A stretch of DNA of 64,000 nt from Desulfocurvibacter africanus subsp. africanus DSM 2603 (GTDB lineage: Bacteria > Desulfobacterota > Desulfovibrionia > Desulfovibrionales > Desulfovibrionaceae). Where the stretch lies: the NCBI RefSeq assembly GCF_000422545.1, contig NZ_AULZ01000023.1, positions 1 through 64,000 of the forward strand. The letters run 5' to 3'. The notes below the pieces were generated by a model. The model saw nothing but the letters and a program-made list of their open reading frames with translations. It was not told the origin of the DNA and did no database searches. Both the position numbers and the translations under genes were made by a program. Shown one piece after another: positions 17,868 to 26,171 of this stretch; the first letter of the stretch is position 1; each line of letters starts with the position of its first letter.

Positions 17868-19820
17868 ATGACCAAGCGCGTGATAACCACCTGCACCCGC
17901 GACTGTCCCGGCTGCTGCGGCCTCGTGGCCGAGGTGCGCGGCGGGCGGGTGGTTTCGCTCACGGGCGACCCGGACCATCCCGTGACCCGCGGCCGGGCCT
18001 GCGGCAAGACGAACGCCTACGTGAAACGGCTGGCGCACCCCGAGCGCGTGCTGCACCCGCTGCGTAAAAGCAACGGCAAGTCCGGGTCATGGCTGCGCGT
18101 ATCCTGGGAACATGCCCTTGACGAACTGTCCGAGCGGCTGCAAACGGCCTTGGACAGCCACGGGCCCGAAAGCATCCTGAACTACCAAGGCTTCGGCGAG
18201 CGCACGGCGCTCACGATCCTCAACGCCCGCTTCTTCGCCCTGCTCGGCGGAGTAACCACCCTGACCGGCACCCTGTGCAGCGGCACGGCCATCGCGGCCC
18301 AGAACCTGGACATGGGCCGGCGCATCTCCCACGATCCCCTGGACCACATGAACGCGAGGGCCATCGTGCTCTGGGGCCGTAATCCGGCCGTGACCCAGGC
18401 CCCCATGATGCCGCTCTTGCGCGCCGCCAGAGAGCGCCGGCAGGCGCCCATCCTGCTCATCGATCCAGTGCGCAGCGAGACCGCCAAGGCCCTTGCCGAC
18501 CACTTCATCCAGCCCAGGCCGGGCACGGACGGCTTTCTGGCCCTGGCCGCCGCGCGCATCGTCTTGGACGAGGGGCTGGAGGACGGCATCTTCCTGGCCA
18601 ACCACGCGGACCATGCCCATGAGTACCTGGATCTGCTTAGGCAACAGGACCTGGGCCGGCTGCTGGCGGCCTGCGATGTGCCCGAGGCCGACGCGCAACT
18701 GCTGGCCAGGACCATGGCCCGGCGACCGGCGGCCGTGCTGCTGGGCTGGGGCCTGCACCGCCACAAGCAGGCACACCACAGCGTGCGGGCCATCGACGCC
18801 CTGGCCGCCCTCACGGGCAACATCGGCCTGCCGGGCGGCGGCGTGTCCCAGGGCTTCGACGAGTACGGCCCCTACGATCAGTCCTTGTGGGGCGAGGACC
18901 TGCACCCGCCGCGCAGGAAGCTGTCCATGCCGCGCATCGGCGCGGAGATCCTGGCCGCCCAGCAGTCGGAGACGCCCCTGCGGGTAGCGGTGGTCAGCGC
19001 GGCCAACCCCGTGTGCATGGCCCCCAACTCCGGACTTGTGGCCAAGGCCCTGGACTCCATCCCCTTCGTGGCCCATCTGGGCCATTTCCTGGACGACACC
19101 TCGGACCACGCCGACCTGTTCCTGCCCTGCGCGGCCTTCCTGGAGGAGACGGACATCGTGACCGGCTACGGCCACAACTATGTCGGGCCGGTGAACAAGG
19201 CCATGGAAGCGCCGGGAGAGTGCCGGCCCATGTTCCACATCTTACGCGACCTGGCCCGGCGCAACCCGGCCGCGGGCCTGCTCGACCGGCCCGACGAGGA
19301 GTGGCTGCGCCGCCTGGTGCGGCCCCTGGAGGACGCCGGCGTGAGCTTTGAAAGCATCATGGCCGGGCCGGTGCGCATTCCCTGGGCGCCCATGGCTCCC
19401 TACACTGACCGGCGTTTCCCCACGCATACGGGCAACTTTCGTTTCCTCACGGAGTTCGGCCTGCGGGAGCCCGCCAAGGATGGCGGCTACCACTTCCTGA
19501 CCACGGGCGGGCCGCGCCAGATCTGCTCCGAACGGACCTTGGACAGCCACACGCCCCTGCCCGTGGTGCGCGTGCACCCCGAGGAGGCTGCCCGGCTGGG
19601 CTTGGCCGACGGCGACGAGGCCATGCTCGGCAACGACAAGGCGGAGTTGCGTGTGGCGCTCAAGCTGGACGCGGGCCTGCGCCGGGACACCCTGGCTGCC
19701 GAGCGCGGCGGCTGGCTCAAGGCAGGCCACGGCGTGAACCTGCTCACCACGGACGAAGAGAGCGACCTGGGTCGGGGCACGCCCTACTACGGGGCGCGGG
19801 TGCGGTTGCGTCAGGGCTGA
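17868..19820 (+). CDS. molybdopterin-dependent oxidoreductase, catalytic subunit
   Basis: This 650-residue protein of the DMSO-reductase superfamily has an N-terminal 4Fe-4S site (CTRDCPGCCG ... GRACGK), the bis-MGD-binding core, and a C-terminal MGD-binding domain (from about 555, GGPRQICSERTL). A Cys in TLCSGTA (about residue 137) is a plausible Mo or W ligand. There is no twin-arginine signal, so it is probably cytoplasmic. No electron-transfer partner is adjacent. The reaction is unknown. It has a good Shine-Dalgarno (AAGGAG) and is divergent from nifE. Confidence 0.85.
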   Translation: MTKRVITTCTRDCPGCCGLVAEVRGGRVVSLTGDPDHPVTRGRACGKTNAYVKRLAHPERVLHPLRKSNGKSGSWLRVSWEHALDELSERLQTALDSHGPESILNYQGFGERTALTILNARFFALLGGVTTLTGTLCSGTAIAAQNLDMGRRISHDPLDHMNARAIVLWGRNPAVTQAPMMPLLRAARERRQAPILLIDPVRSETAKALADHFIQPRPGTDGFLALAAARIVLDEGLEDGIFLANHADHAHEYLDLLRQQDLGRLLAACDVPEADAQLLARTMARRPAAVLLGWGLHRHKQAHHSVRAIDALAALTGNIGLPGGGVSQGFDEYGPYDQSLWGEDLHPPRRKLSMPRIGAEILAAQQSETPLRVAVVSAANPVCMAPNSGLVAKALDSIPFVAHLGHFLDDTSDHADLFLPCAAFLEETDIVTGYGHNYVGPVNKAMEAPGECRPMFHILRDLARRNPAAGLLDRPDEEWLRRLVRPLEDAGVSFESIMAGPVRIPWAPMAPYTDRRFPTHTGNFRFLTEFGLREPAKDGGYHFLTTGGPRQICSERTLDSHTPLPVVRVHPEEAARLGLADGDEAMLGNDKAELRVALKLDAGLRRDTLAAERGGWLKAGHGVNLLTTDEESDLGRGTPYYGARVRLRQG

Positions 19821-20188
19821 GGCGCGTCCGCGAAGCTGTTGCAAGTCGAACCTGCTCTCTATGTCGTAATACGCATGAGTTGGTAATCCCCTGCGTCTAG
19901 AGCAGATTGCTTTTAAGACGCCCGCTCCGGCGTTGACGGCGCAAGTGAATTGCGCCTACGCCGAAGCTAGCGGCAAGCCATGCCGAGGCATGGCTTGCAG
20001 AGCATTTTCAAAAGCAAAATGATCTAACGTAGCATGAGCGATCAAGCCACAGGCAGGCTCTTTGGCAAATCTGGCGATGCATCCATCGTTGTTGCAAAAT
20101 TTCGGCTTAATGAATCTTTTCGCTTGTTGCTTTTTCCTTCCGCATCATATGATCACGCACCCCTGTCATGCAGCCATTGGAGATTCGC
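19821..20188. other. intergenic region carrying repeat copy B1
   Basis: About 370 bp, of which 129 bp are a copy of the dispersed element (19898-20026). The remainder should contain the promoter of the cyclase gene. Nothing else recognised. Confidence 0.5.
19898..20026 (+). repeat. MITE-like palindromic element, copy B1
   Basis: A 129-bp element. It starts TAGAGCAGATTGCTTTT and ends AAAAGCAAAATGATCTA (imperfect 17-bp terminal inverted repeats). Inside are a hairpin CGGCGT-TGAC-GGCGCAA-(5 nt)-TTGCGCC-T-ACGCCG and a hairpin GCAAGCCATGC-CGAG-GCATGGCTTGC. Three more copies lie at 21851, 48575 and 54565. There is no coding capacity. Confidence 0.85.
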
Positions 20189-21508
20189 ATGCCTTTGCAG
20201 CACCCCCGTACGCACATGCGCGGACAGGATAAGTCTGGCCCGCAAACCGAGCAGCGCGCGGCCTCGCCCATATGGTCCCGCCCGTGGGGAAGCTATGCCG
20301 CGTTCGTGGGCTTCACTACTTTTACCTTTGCCGCGTTTATCGCCGTGCTCTTCATCTGGATCCATCGCGAGAGCCAGAACCAGATGCGCGAACTCGTGCT
20401 CGCACAGGCCCGCTCCCTATTTGAAAGCATCCTCGTGACCCGGCATTGGAACGCCAACCTCGGCGGTGTCTACGCCGTGAAGACCGACGGGGTGCAGTCC
20501 AATCCTTACCTGGAGCACCCGGACGTTCAGACCGCGGACGGCCGCACGCTGACTCTCAAGAACCCGGCGCTCATGGTCGTGGAAATTTCTGAACACTCGC
20601 GGCAGGAACGGCTGTTTAGCTTTCGCATGGTCGGCGACAGGCCCCTAAACCCGCGCAACGGCCCGGACCAGCTGGAGCGCGTAGGACTGGAGGCCTTCCG
20701 GGCCGGGGATGCCGAGTTCTGGCGCATGGAGGATCTGGGGCCGGCCGCGCCGGCCGTGCTGCACTACATGGCGCCCTTGCGCATCGATGCGGGCTGTCTG
20801 TCTTGCCATGCCAAGCAGGGTTATGAGGTCGGCGATATCAATGGCGCCATTAGCGTGCGCCTGGATATCAAGGGCGCGCTCGCCCGCCATGATCAATGGT
20901 TCCGGCAAGCTGCGACGGCCGCCGCGGCTGCCTCGATGCTCCTGCTTGCCCTGGTGCTGCTTTATTTCCGCAGGCTCAGGAGGCAGATCGCCCAGGCCCA
21001 GGACCTTTGCGAGCTGCTGGCCAACACGGACGTGCTCACGGGCGTGCCCAATCGCCGTCAGCTCATGGCCCGCCTGGAGGAGGAGTTGGCTCGCGCCATG
21101 CGCACCGGGCAGCCGCTGGCTTGCGCGCTCATGGATGTGGACCACTTCAAGCGCGTCAACGACACTCACGGCCACCAGAAGGGCGACACGGTGCTCAAGG
21201 CCTTGGCGCGCATCGCGCGTGAAGCAGTGCGCGGCTACGACGTGGTTGGGCGCTTTGGTGGCGAGGAGTTCCTCCTCGTGCTCCCCGGCACGGACTCGGA
21301 GCACGCGATGGAGCTGGCCGAGCGCGTGCGTCTGGCCGTGCATGATCGCCTGGCGACCGAATCCGGCCTGCCGAGCGTCGTGACCATCAGCCTCGGCGTT
21401 GCCATGCTGCGGCCCGGCGACAATGTGGAGTCCTTGGTCAAGCGCGCCGACGATGCCCTGTATCGGGCCAAGGAGAAGGGCAGGAACAGGGTCGAGCGGG
21501 AAGAGTAG
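20189..21508 (+). CDS. heme-binding-sensor diguanylate cyclase (DUF3365-GGDEF)
   Basis: A 439-residue inner-membrane enzyme expected to make cyclic di-GMP. One membrane helix (about 36-57) precedes a periplasmic DUF3365/Tll0287-like sensor domain containing the c-type heme motif CLSCH (about residue 209). A second membrane helix lies at about 240-260, followed by a GGDEF domain with the active-site motif RFGGEEF. A redox- or gas-sensing role is inferred from the heme motif. The ATG at 20189 is preferred over one 21 bp upstream because TTGGAG precedes it. It may feed c-di-GMP to the MshE ATPase encoded at 31.7 kb, but no direct link is shown. Confidence 0.88.
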   Translation: MPLQHPRTHMRGQDKSGPQTEQRAASPIWSRPWGSYAAFVGFTTFTFAAFIAVLFIWIHRESQNQMRELVLAQARSLFESILVTRHWNANLGGVYAVKTDGVQSNPYLEHPDVQTADGRTLTLKNPALMVVEISEHSRQERLFSFRMVGDRPLNPRNGPDQLERVGLEAFRAGDAEFWRMEDLGPAAPAVLHYMAPLRIDAGCLSCHAKQGYEVGDINGAISVRLDIKGALARHDQWFRQAATAAAAASMLLLALVLLYFRRLRRQIAQAQDLCELLANTDVLTGVPNRRQLMARLEEELARAMRTGQPLACALMDVDHFKRVNDTHGHQKGDTVLKALARIAREAVRGYDVVGRFGGEEFLLVLPGTDSEHAMELAERVRLAVHDRLATESGLPSVVTISLGVAMLRPGDNVESLVKRADDALYRAKEKGRNRVEREE

Positions 21509-21523
21509 GGCCCCGGGCCTTCA

Positions 21524-21811
21524 TCAGTTGTCTTCCACAAGCATCTCCTCCAACTCCTCCGGCTCGACCTCCTCGTCCAGGTCCAGGTCGAACTCGTCGA
21601 AGCTGCGGTCGTCCAGGCGCGGATCGGCCGCGCGGGTGAACTCCTCGCGCGACAGCCCGCCGCTCAGGTCGATGTCGTAGGCCGAGAACTCGTTCATGGG
21701 CCCGCGCCAAGCTTCGACTTCGCTCTCGGGCAGTTCCTGGGCCGAGGCCTGCGCAGCCCAAATAGGCAGAAGCAGGCTTGCCGTTAAAATAATGCTCATC
21801 GTGCGTAGCAT
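21524..21811 (-). CDS. small exported EF-hand protein
   Basis: This 95-residue protein has a signal peptide (about 1-24, ending ASA) and two EF-hand-like segments. The first loop is DIDLSGGLSREE; the second, DLDLDEEVEPEE, is more degenerate. The mature protein is strongly acidic. It is probably a periplasmic or secreted calcium binder. It ends 15 bp from the convergent cyclase gene, and repeat copy B2 lies upstream of it. Confidence 0.8.
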   Translation of the reverse strand: MLRTMSIILTASLLLPIWAAQASAQELPESEVEAWRGPMNEFSAYDIDLSGGLSREEFTRAADPRLDDRSFDEFDLDLDEEVEPEELEEMLVEDN

Positions 21812-21850
21812 GGCTCCTCCTGTGCGGGTATGGCTTGCCCAACATGCCTT

Positions 21851-21979
21851 TAGAGCATTTTGCTTTTGAAAATGCTCTGCAAGCCATGCGTCGGCATGGC
21901 TTGCCGCTAGCTTCGGCGTAGGCGCAATTCACTTGCGCCGTCAACGCCGGAGCGGGCGTCTTAAAAGCAATCTGCTTTA
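21851..21979 (-). repeat. MITE-like palindromic element, copy B2
   Basis: A 129-bp copy in reverse orientation to B1, nearly identical in sequence. Its terminal repeat here is TAGAGCATTTTGCTTTT and it ends near GCAATCTGCTTTA. It sits 40 bp upstream of the small EF-hand gene, so it may influence that gene's promoter or leader. Confidence 0.85.
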
Positions 21980-22045
21980 GTCTAGCGCGGCATGCGGCGA
22001 TGTCGAACTTTTTCGGGCCAAGGAAGCTGTCTGTCTTCGAGCCAA

Positions 22046-22092
22046 TTTTTATTCCGGGCACGAAAATGCCCGGCCCCCTGAGGAAGGGGGCC
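22046..22092 (-). terminator. tandem terminator hairpins after the Gln-rich EF-hand gene
   Basis: On the minus strand GGCCCCCT/AGGGGGCC (22072-22092) is followed by CCGGGCA/TGCCCGG (22054-22073) and then AATAAAAATT. The second stem with an A/T-rich tail is a plausible intrinsic terminator. Confidence 0.7.
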
Positions 22093-22133
22093 GGGGCGGG
22101 GGGAGGGGTTAGGGTAAGGGAGCTATCGAAAGC

Positions 22134-22940
22134 TTATTGCTGCTGGCTGCCGCCGGTGGTCATGCCGTCGGTTTGGCCAGATGTCTGGCTGTCCGTCGAG
22201 CTTGGCTGCTCCTCGGTGCTCATTTCCTGCTGGCCTTGAGGAGAATCGGTCATGCCGGGCTGGCTGCCCGTCTGTCCCTGCTCCTGGGTACCCATCTCCT
22301 GCTGACCCTGCTGGCCGCCGCCTTCGATGGGAATGGCTTGCTCCTGCATCTGCATCTTGGCCTTGTCGAACTCTTCCTGGTCAAGCACGCCATCCTTATC
22401 CACATCGAATTCCTGGTAGAGCCGCTCGGCCTCGGTCTGCTGCTGCGCGGGCACGGCCATCTTGAACTCTTCCTGGCTGACATTCTGATCCTGGTCCACG
22501 TCAGCGTCATCGAATTCCATGTCCTGGATATTCTGCTGGCCCTGCTGGGATGCGGCGTCGAACTCGCGCTGGCTGATGACGCCATCCTTGTCCGCATCAA
22601 GCTCCTGGAATTCCTTCTGCAGCGGCCCGCTTTGCTGGCCTTGCTGGGTCTGCTGCCCTGCCGGCTGCTCCTGAGCGCCCATCTCCTGCTGTCCTTGCGG
22701 GGCTTGGCCGCTTTGCTTGGCCTTATCGAACTCGTCCTGGGAAATGTTCTTGTCCTGGTCAAGATCGTAGGTGGAGAAGTCCGACTGATCCTGACTCTGT
22801 TGCTCTTGTTGCTCTTGCTGATCAGTCTCTTGCTGGCTGCTTTCCTTGTCCTCGCCGATGCCGAAGAGCGCGGCGTAGGCTGGAGCCGAAATGAGCATAA
22901 GAGCTGCAAGGATGCTGCACAGTTTGGCAAGTCGTTTCAT
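22134..22940 (-). CDS. exported glutamine-rich protein with four EF-hands
   Basis: This 268-residue protein has a signal peptide (about 1-23). The mature part alternates Gln-rich linkers with four EF-hand loops: DLDQDKNISQDE, DADKDGVISQRE, DVDQDQNVSQEE and DVDKDGVLDQEE. A GQQEM(G/S)xxEQ motif recurs three times, twice in the C-terminal tail. The C-terminus is low-complexity Gln/Ser/Thr/Gly. Calcium binding is well supported by sequence; the role is unknown. Regularly spaced Gln-rich repeats suggest a flexible or matrix-like extracellular protein. It has its own terminators. Confidence 0.82.
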   Translation of the reverse strand: MKRLAKLCSILAALMLISAPAYAALFGIGEDKESSQQETDQQEQQEQQSQDQSDFSTYDLDQDKNISQDEFDKAKQSGQAPQGQQEMGAQEQPAGQQTQQGQQSGPLQKEFQELDADKDGVISQREFDAASQQGQQNIQDMEFDDADVDQDQNVSQEEFKMAVPAQQQTEAERLYQEFDVDKDGVLDQEEFDKAKMQMQEQAIPIEGGGQQGQQEMGTQEQGQTGSQPGMTDSPQGQQEMSTEEQPSSTDSQTSGQTDGMTTGGSQQQ

Positions 22941-23591
22941 ATGACACCTCCATGGATTCGCTTCGATCCGGCTACATGTCTACTTTAGCGTGATAGTCCA
23001 AAGCGAATTACAGGGGAAATGATAAAGTCATTGCCGATGAATAAGCCTGTCGGAGAATGGCGGACATTATAATAAGAAAAAATATCCATGCAGTTAATAT
23101 GCTCCACATGCGTCTAGAATATATCCTGATCGCCAAATAAAACATCCCCATGTCAAAATGAATTGGAATATGTGTTGATATACCAAAATGCTTGCAGAGT
23201 GAAATGACGCGTCAATGAAATGATCAAGGCAGTTCGGCGTGTAGGATGCTCAGTATGCGTTAGAGCACCATGCTGCTATCGGAAGGTGGGCTGACTACGG
23301 CCGTCAGTGGCGCATCATGGCAAGTCCAAGGCTGGCGAGGGACGATTCTGGAGGCGAGAGGGTTCGACCTTGTCGGCAATCTACGCGCCACGGGCGGCGA
23401 AAGGCGCGCCCAATGGCTGTAATGCTGCATGGGCCGCACTGGTAAGGGCTGTGAGCCCTCCAGGCTTGGGGCTTGGGCTGCAGCTGATCACCGGCAAGGG
23501 ACGCAAAAAAGCGAGCCTTCGGAAGGCTCGCTTTATATGCAGCTTGTCTGTCTCGTTGGCGGAAAGCCCCGGCGGGCTTCCCGACGATCCG
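22941..23591. other. long intergenic region upstream of the EF-hand gene
   Basis: About 650 bp. The left 250 bp are AT-rich and probably hold the EF-hand promoter. The right half is GC-rich with short palindromes and ends in the speD terminator (23505-23534). No gene or known RNA was recognised. Confidence 0.4.
23505..23534 (-). terminator. intrinsic terminator of speD
   Basis: GCGAGCCTT-CGG-AAGGCTCGC (23511-23531) has AAAAAA on the left and TTT on the right. On the minus strand the stem is followed by TTTTTT, 58 bp past speD. Confidence 0.85.
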
Positions 23592-24002
23592 TCAGGCCAT
23601 GGCGACCTTTGCTTGCAGGACTTGGGTCGGAGACACGGCTCGGCCAATGCGTCTGCCGCGCGGCAGGACCTTCATGGAGTGGCCTTCGGCGCGCAGAAAC
23701 TTGCAGAGCAGATCGCAGGCCTTGGAAGGTCGCGCGGCGTCGCCGGACGTGAAGATGTCCACGGCGGCGTAGCCCAGGGTAGGCCAAGTATGAATGGATA
23801 TATGGGATTCCGCCAGAAGCCCTAGAGCCGTGACTCCTTGGTTCGGGATCTTGTGGCTGCTCAATTGAAGCAGGGCGGAAAGGGAAGATTCGCTGACCTT
23901 GGCGATGGCTTCGCGAATGCGCTGCTCATCGCTCAGAATATCGACCGGGCAGCCGGTCAGTTCGAGAATGCAGTGATTCCCGAGGCTGGCGCTTTTCATC
24001 AT
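23592..24002 (-). CDS. speD: S-adenosylmethionine decarboxylase proenzyme
   Basis: This 136-residue pyruvoyl enzyme supplies decarboxylated SAM for spermidine synthesis. The self-cleavage site is the Glu-Ser bond in LLAESHISIHTWP; the Ser becomes the pyruvoyl group. The conserved Cys/His region follows (AVDIFTSGDAARP). Length is normal for the bacterial class 1B enzyme. The ATG at 24002 has GGGAGG upstream. No spermidine synthase gene (speE) is adjacent. The roughly 240-nt stretch before it is GC-rich and structured. Confidence 0.95.
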   Translation of the reverse strand: MMKSASLGNHCILELTGCPVDILSDEQRIREAIAKVSESSLSALLQLSSHKIPNQGVTALGLLAESHISIHTWPTLGYAAVDIFTSGDAARPSKACDLLCKFLRAEGHSMKVLPRGRRIGRAVSPTQVLQAKVAMA

Positions 24003-24246
24003 GGGAATAACCTCCCAGTGCTTAAGTTCGGGGCAAAATCACCCCCTTGAAGATGGGACCTGCCGACACGCGTCGGGGGCTGGGACTGTCTACGTCCACG
24101 AATGCAACTCCCTGTTAAAGTTCACAAGCTTCCGGCGGAGGGACTTTCCATCCGTCCGGACGCCGGTTACAGCCGGCTCTGGCGCAACGGACGCAAAAAG
24201 GCATCACGTCGCCGCTTCCGATTTTTAAGACATAATTTGGATTGAA
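24003..24246 (-). promoter_or_regulatory. long structured leader region of speD
   Basis: 244 bp separate nfo and speD on the same strand. Several inverted repeats occur, including CCGAC-ACGC-GTCGG (about 24063-24076) and GCCGG-TTACA-GCCGGC-like pairing near 24163-24178. No clear terminator follows nfo. It could be a leader RNA or riboswitch; I cannot assign it to a known class. Confidence 0.3.
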
Positions 24247-25143
24247 TCAAGGCGAAACATGGCCTGCGGCCTGTCCAAGCAGATTGTGTAGCATTTCCAG
24301 ATTCACGCGGTCCTGCTCCAGCCCGTCACCCGAGTCCTTGGGCGTCTCCAGGACCATGGGAAGGTTTACGAAGCGCGCGTCGTTCAGCAGCCGGCGAAAT
24401 GCCTCCAGCCCAATATTGCCCTGCCCGATGTGCTCGTGACGGTCCACGCGTGAGCCCAGGCTCGTCTTGGCGTCATTCACATGGAACAGGCGCACGCGTT
24501 CCAAACCGAATGTCCCGGCAATGGCCGCGAAGGTAGCGGCGTAGCCCTCGTCTGTGCGCAAGTCGAAGCCCGCGGCAAAGGCGTGGCAGGTGTCCAGGCA
24601 CACGCCTAGCCGTGCGGAATGACGCGAGCAGGTCATGACCTCGGCCAGTTCCTCGAAGCTGCTGCCCAGGCTGCTGCCCTGGCCGGCCGTGTTCTCCAGC
24701 AGCACCGTCACGCTTTCCGTGTCTTTGTTCAGGCTGGCCGCTTGCTCCAGGGCGGCGTCCAGGTTCTCCGTCAATTTGGCCAAGCCGTCTGCCACACCCG
24801 TTCCCAGGTGTGCGCCGGGGTGCAGCACGAGCAGGGGGATGCCCAACTTGCCGCAGCGCGCCAGCTCCTCGGCAAGGGCCGCACGAGACTTGTCCGCGAT
24901 CTCGGGCTGGGGCGAGGCCAGGTTGATGAGGTAGGAGTCGTGGCTGGCCATGTGGTGGCCATATCCCCAGGCCTGCACGGCCTGGCGGAAGGCCTCGGCC
25001 TCATGGTCCGTGACGGGCGCGGCCTTCCACTGGCGCTGGTTGCGCGTGAAGACCTGCAAGGCCTGGCCGCCAATGGCGGAAATGCGCTCCACGGCCTTGT
25101 GCAGGCCGCCGCTCGCGGACATGTGTGCGCCAAGAAACGGCAT
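24247..25143 (-). CDS. nfo: deoxyribonuclease IV / AP endonuclease (Nfo)
   Basis: This 298-residue zinc-dependent endonuclease IV cleaves DNA at abasic sites in base-excision repair. The TIM-barrel metal-ligand motifs are present: GAHMSASGG at the N-terminus, LVLHPGAH, LLENTAGQG, LDTCHAFAAG, HVNDAKTSLGSRVDRHEHIGQG (key His and Asp residues around 222-238) and LETPKD. Normal length. It lies upstream of speD on the same strand; no functional link is evident. Confidence 0.95.
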   Translation of the reverse strand: MPFLGAHMSASGGLHKAVERISAIGGQALQVFTRNQRQWKAAPVTDHEAEAFRQAVQAWGYGHHMASHDSYLINLASPQPEIADKSRAALAEELARCGKLGIPLLVLHPGAHLGTGVADGLAKLTENLDAALEQAASLNKDTESVTVLLENTAGQGSSLGSSFEELAEVMTCSRHSARLGVCLDTCHAFAAGFDLRTDEGYAATFAAIAGTFGLERVRLFHVNDAKTSLGSRVDRHEHIGQGNIGLEAFRRLLNDARFVNLPMVLETPKDSGDGLEQDRVNLEMLHNLLGQAAGHVSP

Positions 25144-26171
25144 TGCTGTTCCCTTGTCCTCCTCGGCTCAACCATGCGTTAGGGCCGGGCGGTTTCTCGT
25201 TTAGTCGCTCAAAAGGCGGGGATCCGGGGGCCAGGGGTAGTCAATTGCAAGCGCCGAAGGCGAAAGCTGCGACTTACAAATGACTACCGGAGGACCCCAT
25301 GGTTTCCAAGGCCTTTTCGTATCTGAAGTCGGACATGTATGTGGGGTGAGGTAGACGAACGATGGGGGAATTGAGGTTCGTCCAGGTAACCACGTTACAC
25401 TTTTTATTCGTTGTTATCTTTTCTTGCCTGATATGATCCATGCATAATTATCTGAATGTCCCAATACATTAATATCAATTGCCTTCAGTTGAAATGATAA
25501 TCAGAGTAGCTACAAACCAGGCAAGGCGATTACGTTTTTCTTACTATACAGTTAGATACAAATCATAAAATAATCATTCAAAAAATTATGCATCCTTGCT
25601 ACTGATTAATTAATTTCCAAACTTTTCAGCGCACTAGGAGGTTCTGTAGCCGCGTTATCAGCTCAACCGATTGCCTTGAATCAGAACGAATGCCGAACGC
25701 ATGGGAGGAGCAGCTTAAAACCCTTGCTGGGGAACGGATTCGATGCTAGGCGGTGTGTGGCTACTATTGTACGACTTCAGTGTCGATAGCCGGCAGCGCA
25801 AAAGCCCTCACTCCCCCTAGTAAGGCTCTCTTGGGCCTGGTTATTTATCCAAACAATTAGTGCCTGGTATTTCAAAGCAATTCTTTGCATGCATTTCCAT
25901 GCTGGGATGCAAATGAAAACCATGATTGCAGATTAAGCATGTCGTCATGCGTATGCTCGAGGCGCAAACTCTGTCTGTATCATTTACAGGCCCTGCTACA
26001 GCATTATGTTTCTGAAATACTTTTTATTTAACCGACTTGCCTGGACGAGTTCTGGAGTATGCCGAGTATCGAAACCAATTCGCAAGGCATGCGCTAATTT
26101 CCTTGTATCGCCACATTTTGAATACTGTTTTTTATACAGCCACTGCTCTCCTGTAAACGAGCAGGCGTGTC
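25144..26171. other. AT-rich intergenic gap upstream of the pilus operon
   Basis: This is the longest gap in the window (1028 bp). Its left end has a long imperfect hairpin (25234-25284). A 16-codon open frame, MVSKAFSYLKSDMYVG, starts at 25299 with GGAGGA before it. From about 25390 the DNA is markedly AT-rich without sizeable open frames. The right end must carry the pilus-operon promoter and leader. It looks like a decayed or transferred segment. Confidence 0.4.
25234..25284. repeat. long imperfect hairpin
   Basis: GTAGTCAATTGCAAG pairs imperfectly with CTTACAAATGACTAC across an inner CGCC-GAA-GGCG hairpin. Flanking GGGG/CCCC tracts extend the symmetry. The type is not identified. Confidence 0.5.

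Noticed and set aside
23490-23535. GEMM-like GGGACGCAAA near the speD terminator
   Set aside because: Only this short match exists; it is directly followed by an intrinsic terminator hairpin and no downstream gene in that orientation would be controlled.
25795-25845. cyclic-di-GMP riboswitch (GEMM) upstream of the pilus operon
   Set aside because: A GCGCAAAAGCC ... GGGCCT stretch recalls part of the motif, but the GGCAAACC and GGGACGCAAAGCC cores and receptor helix are not present.
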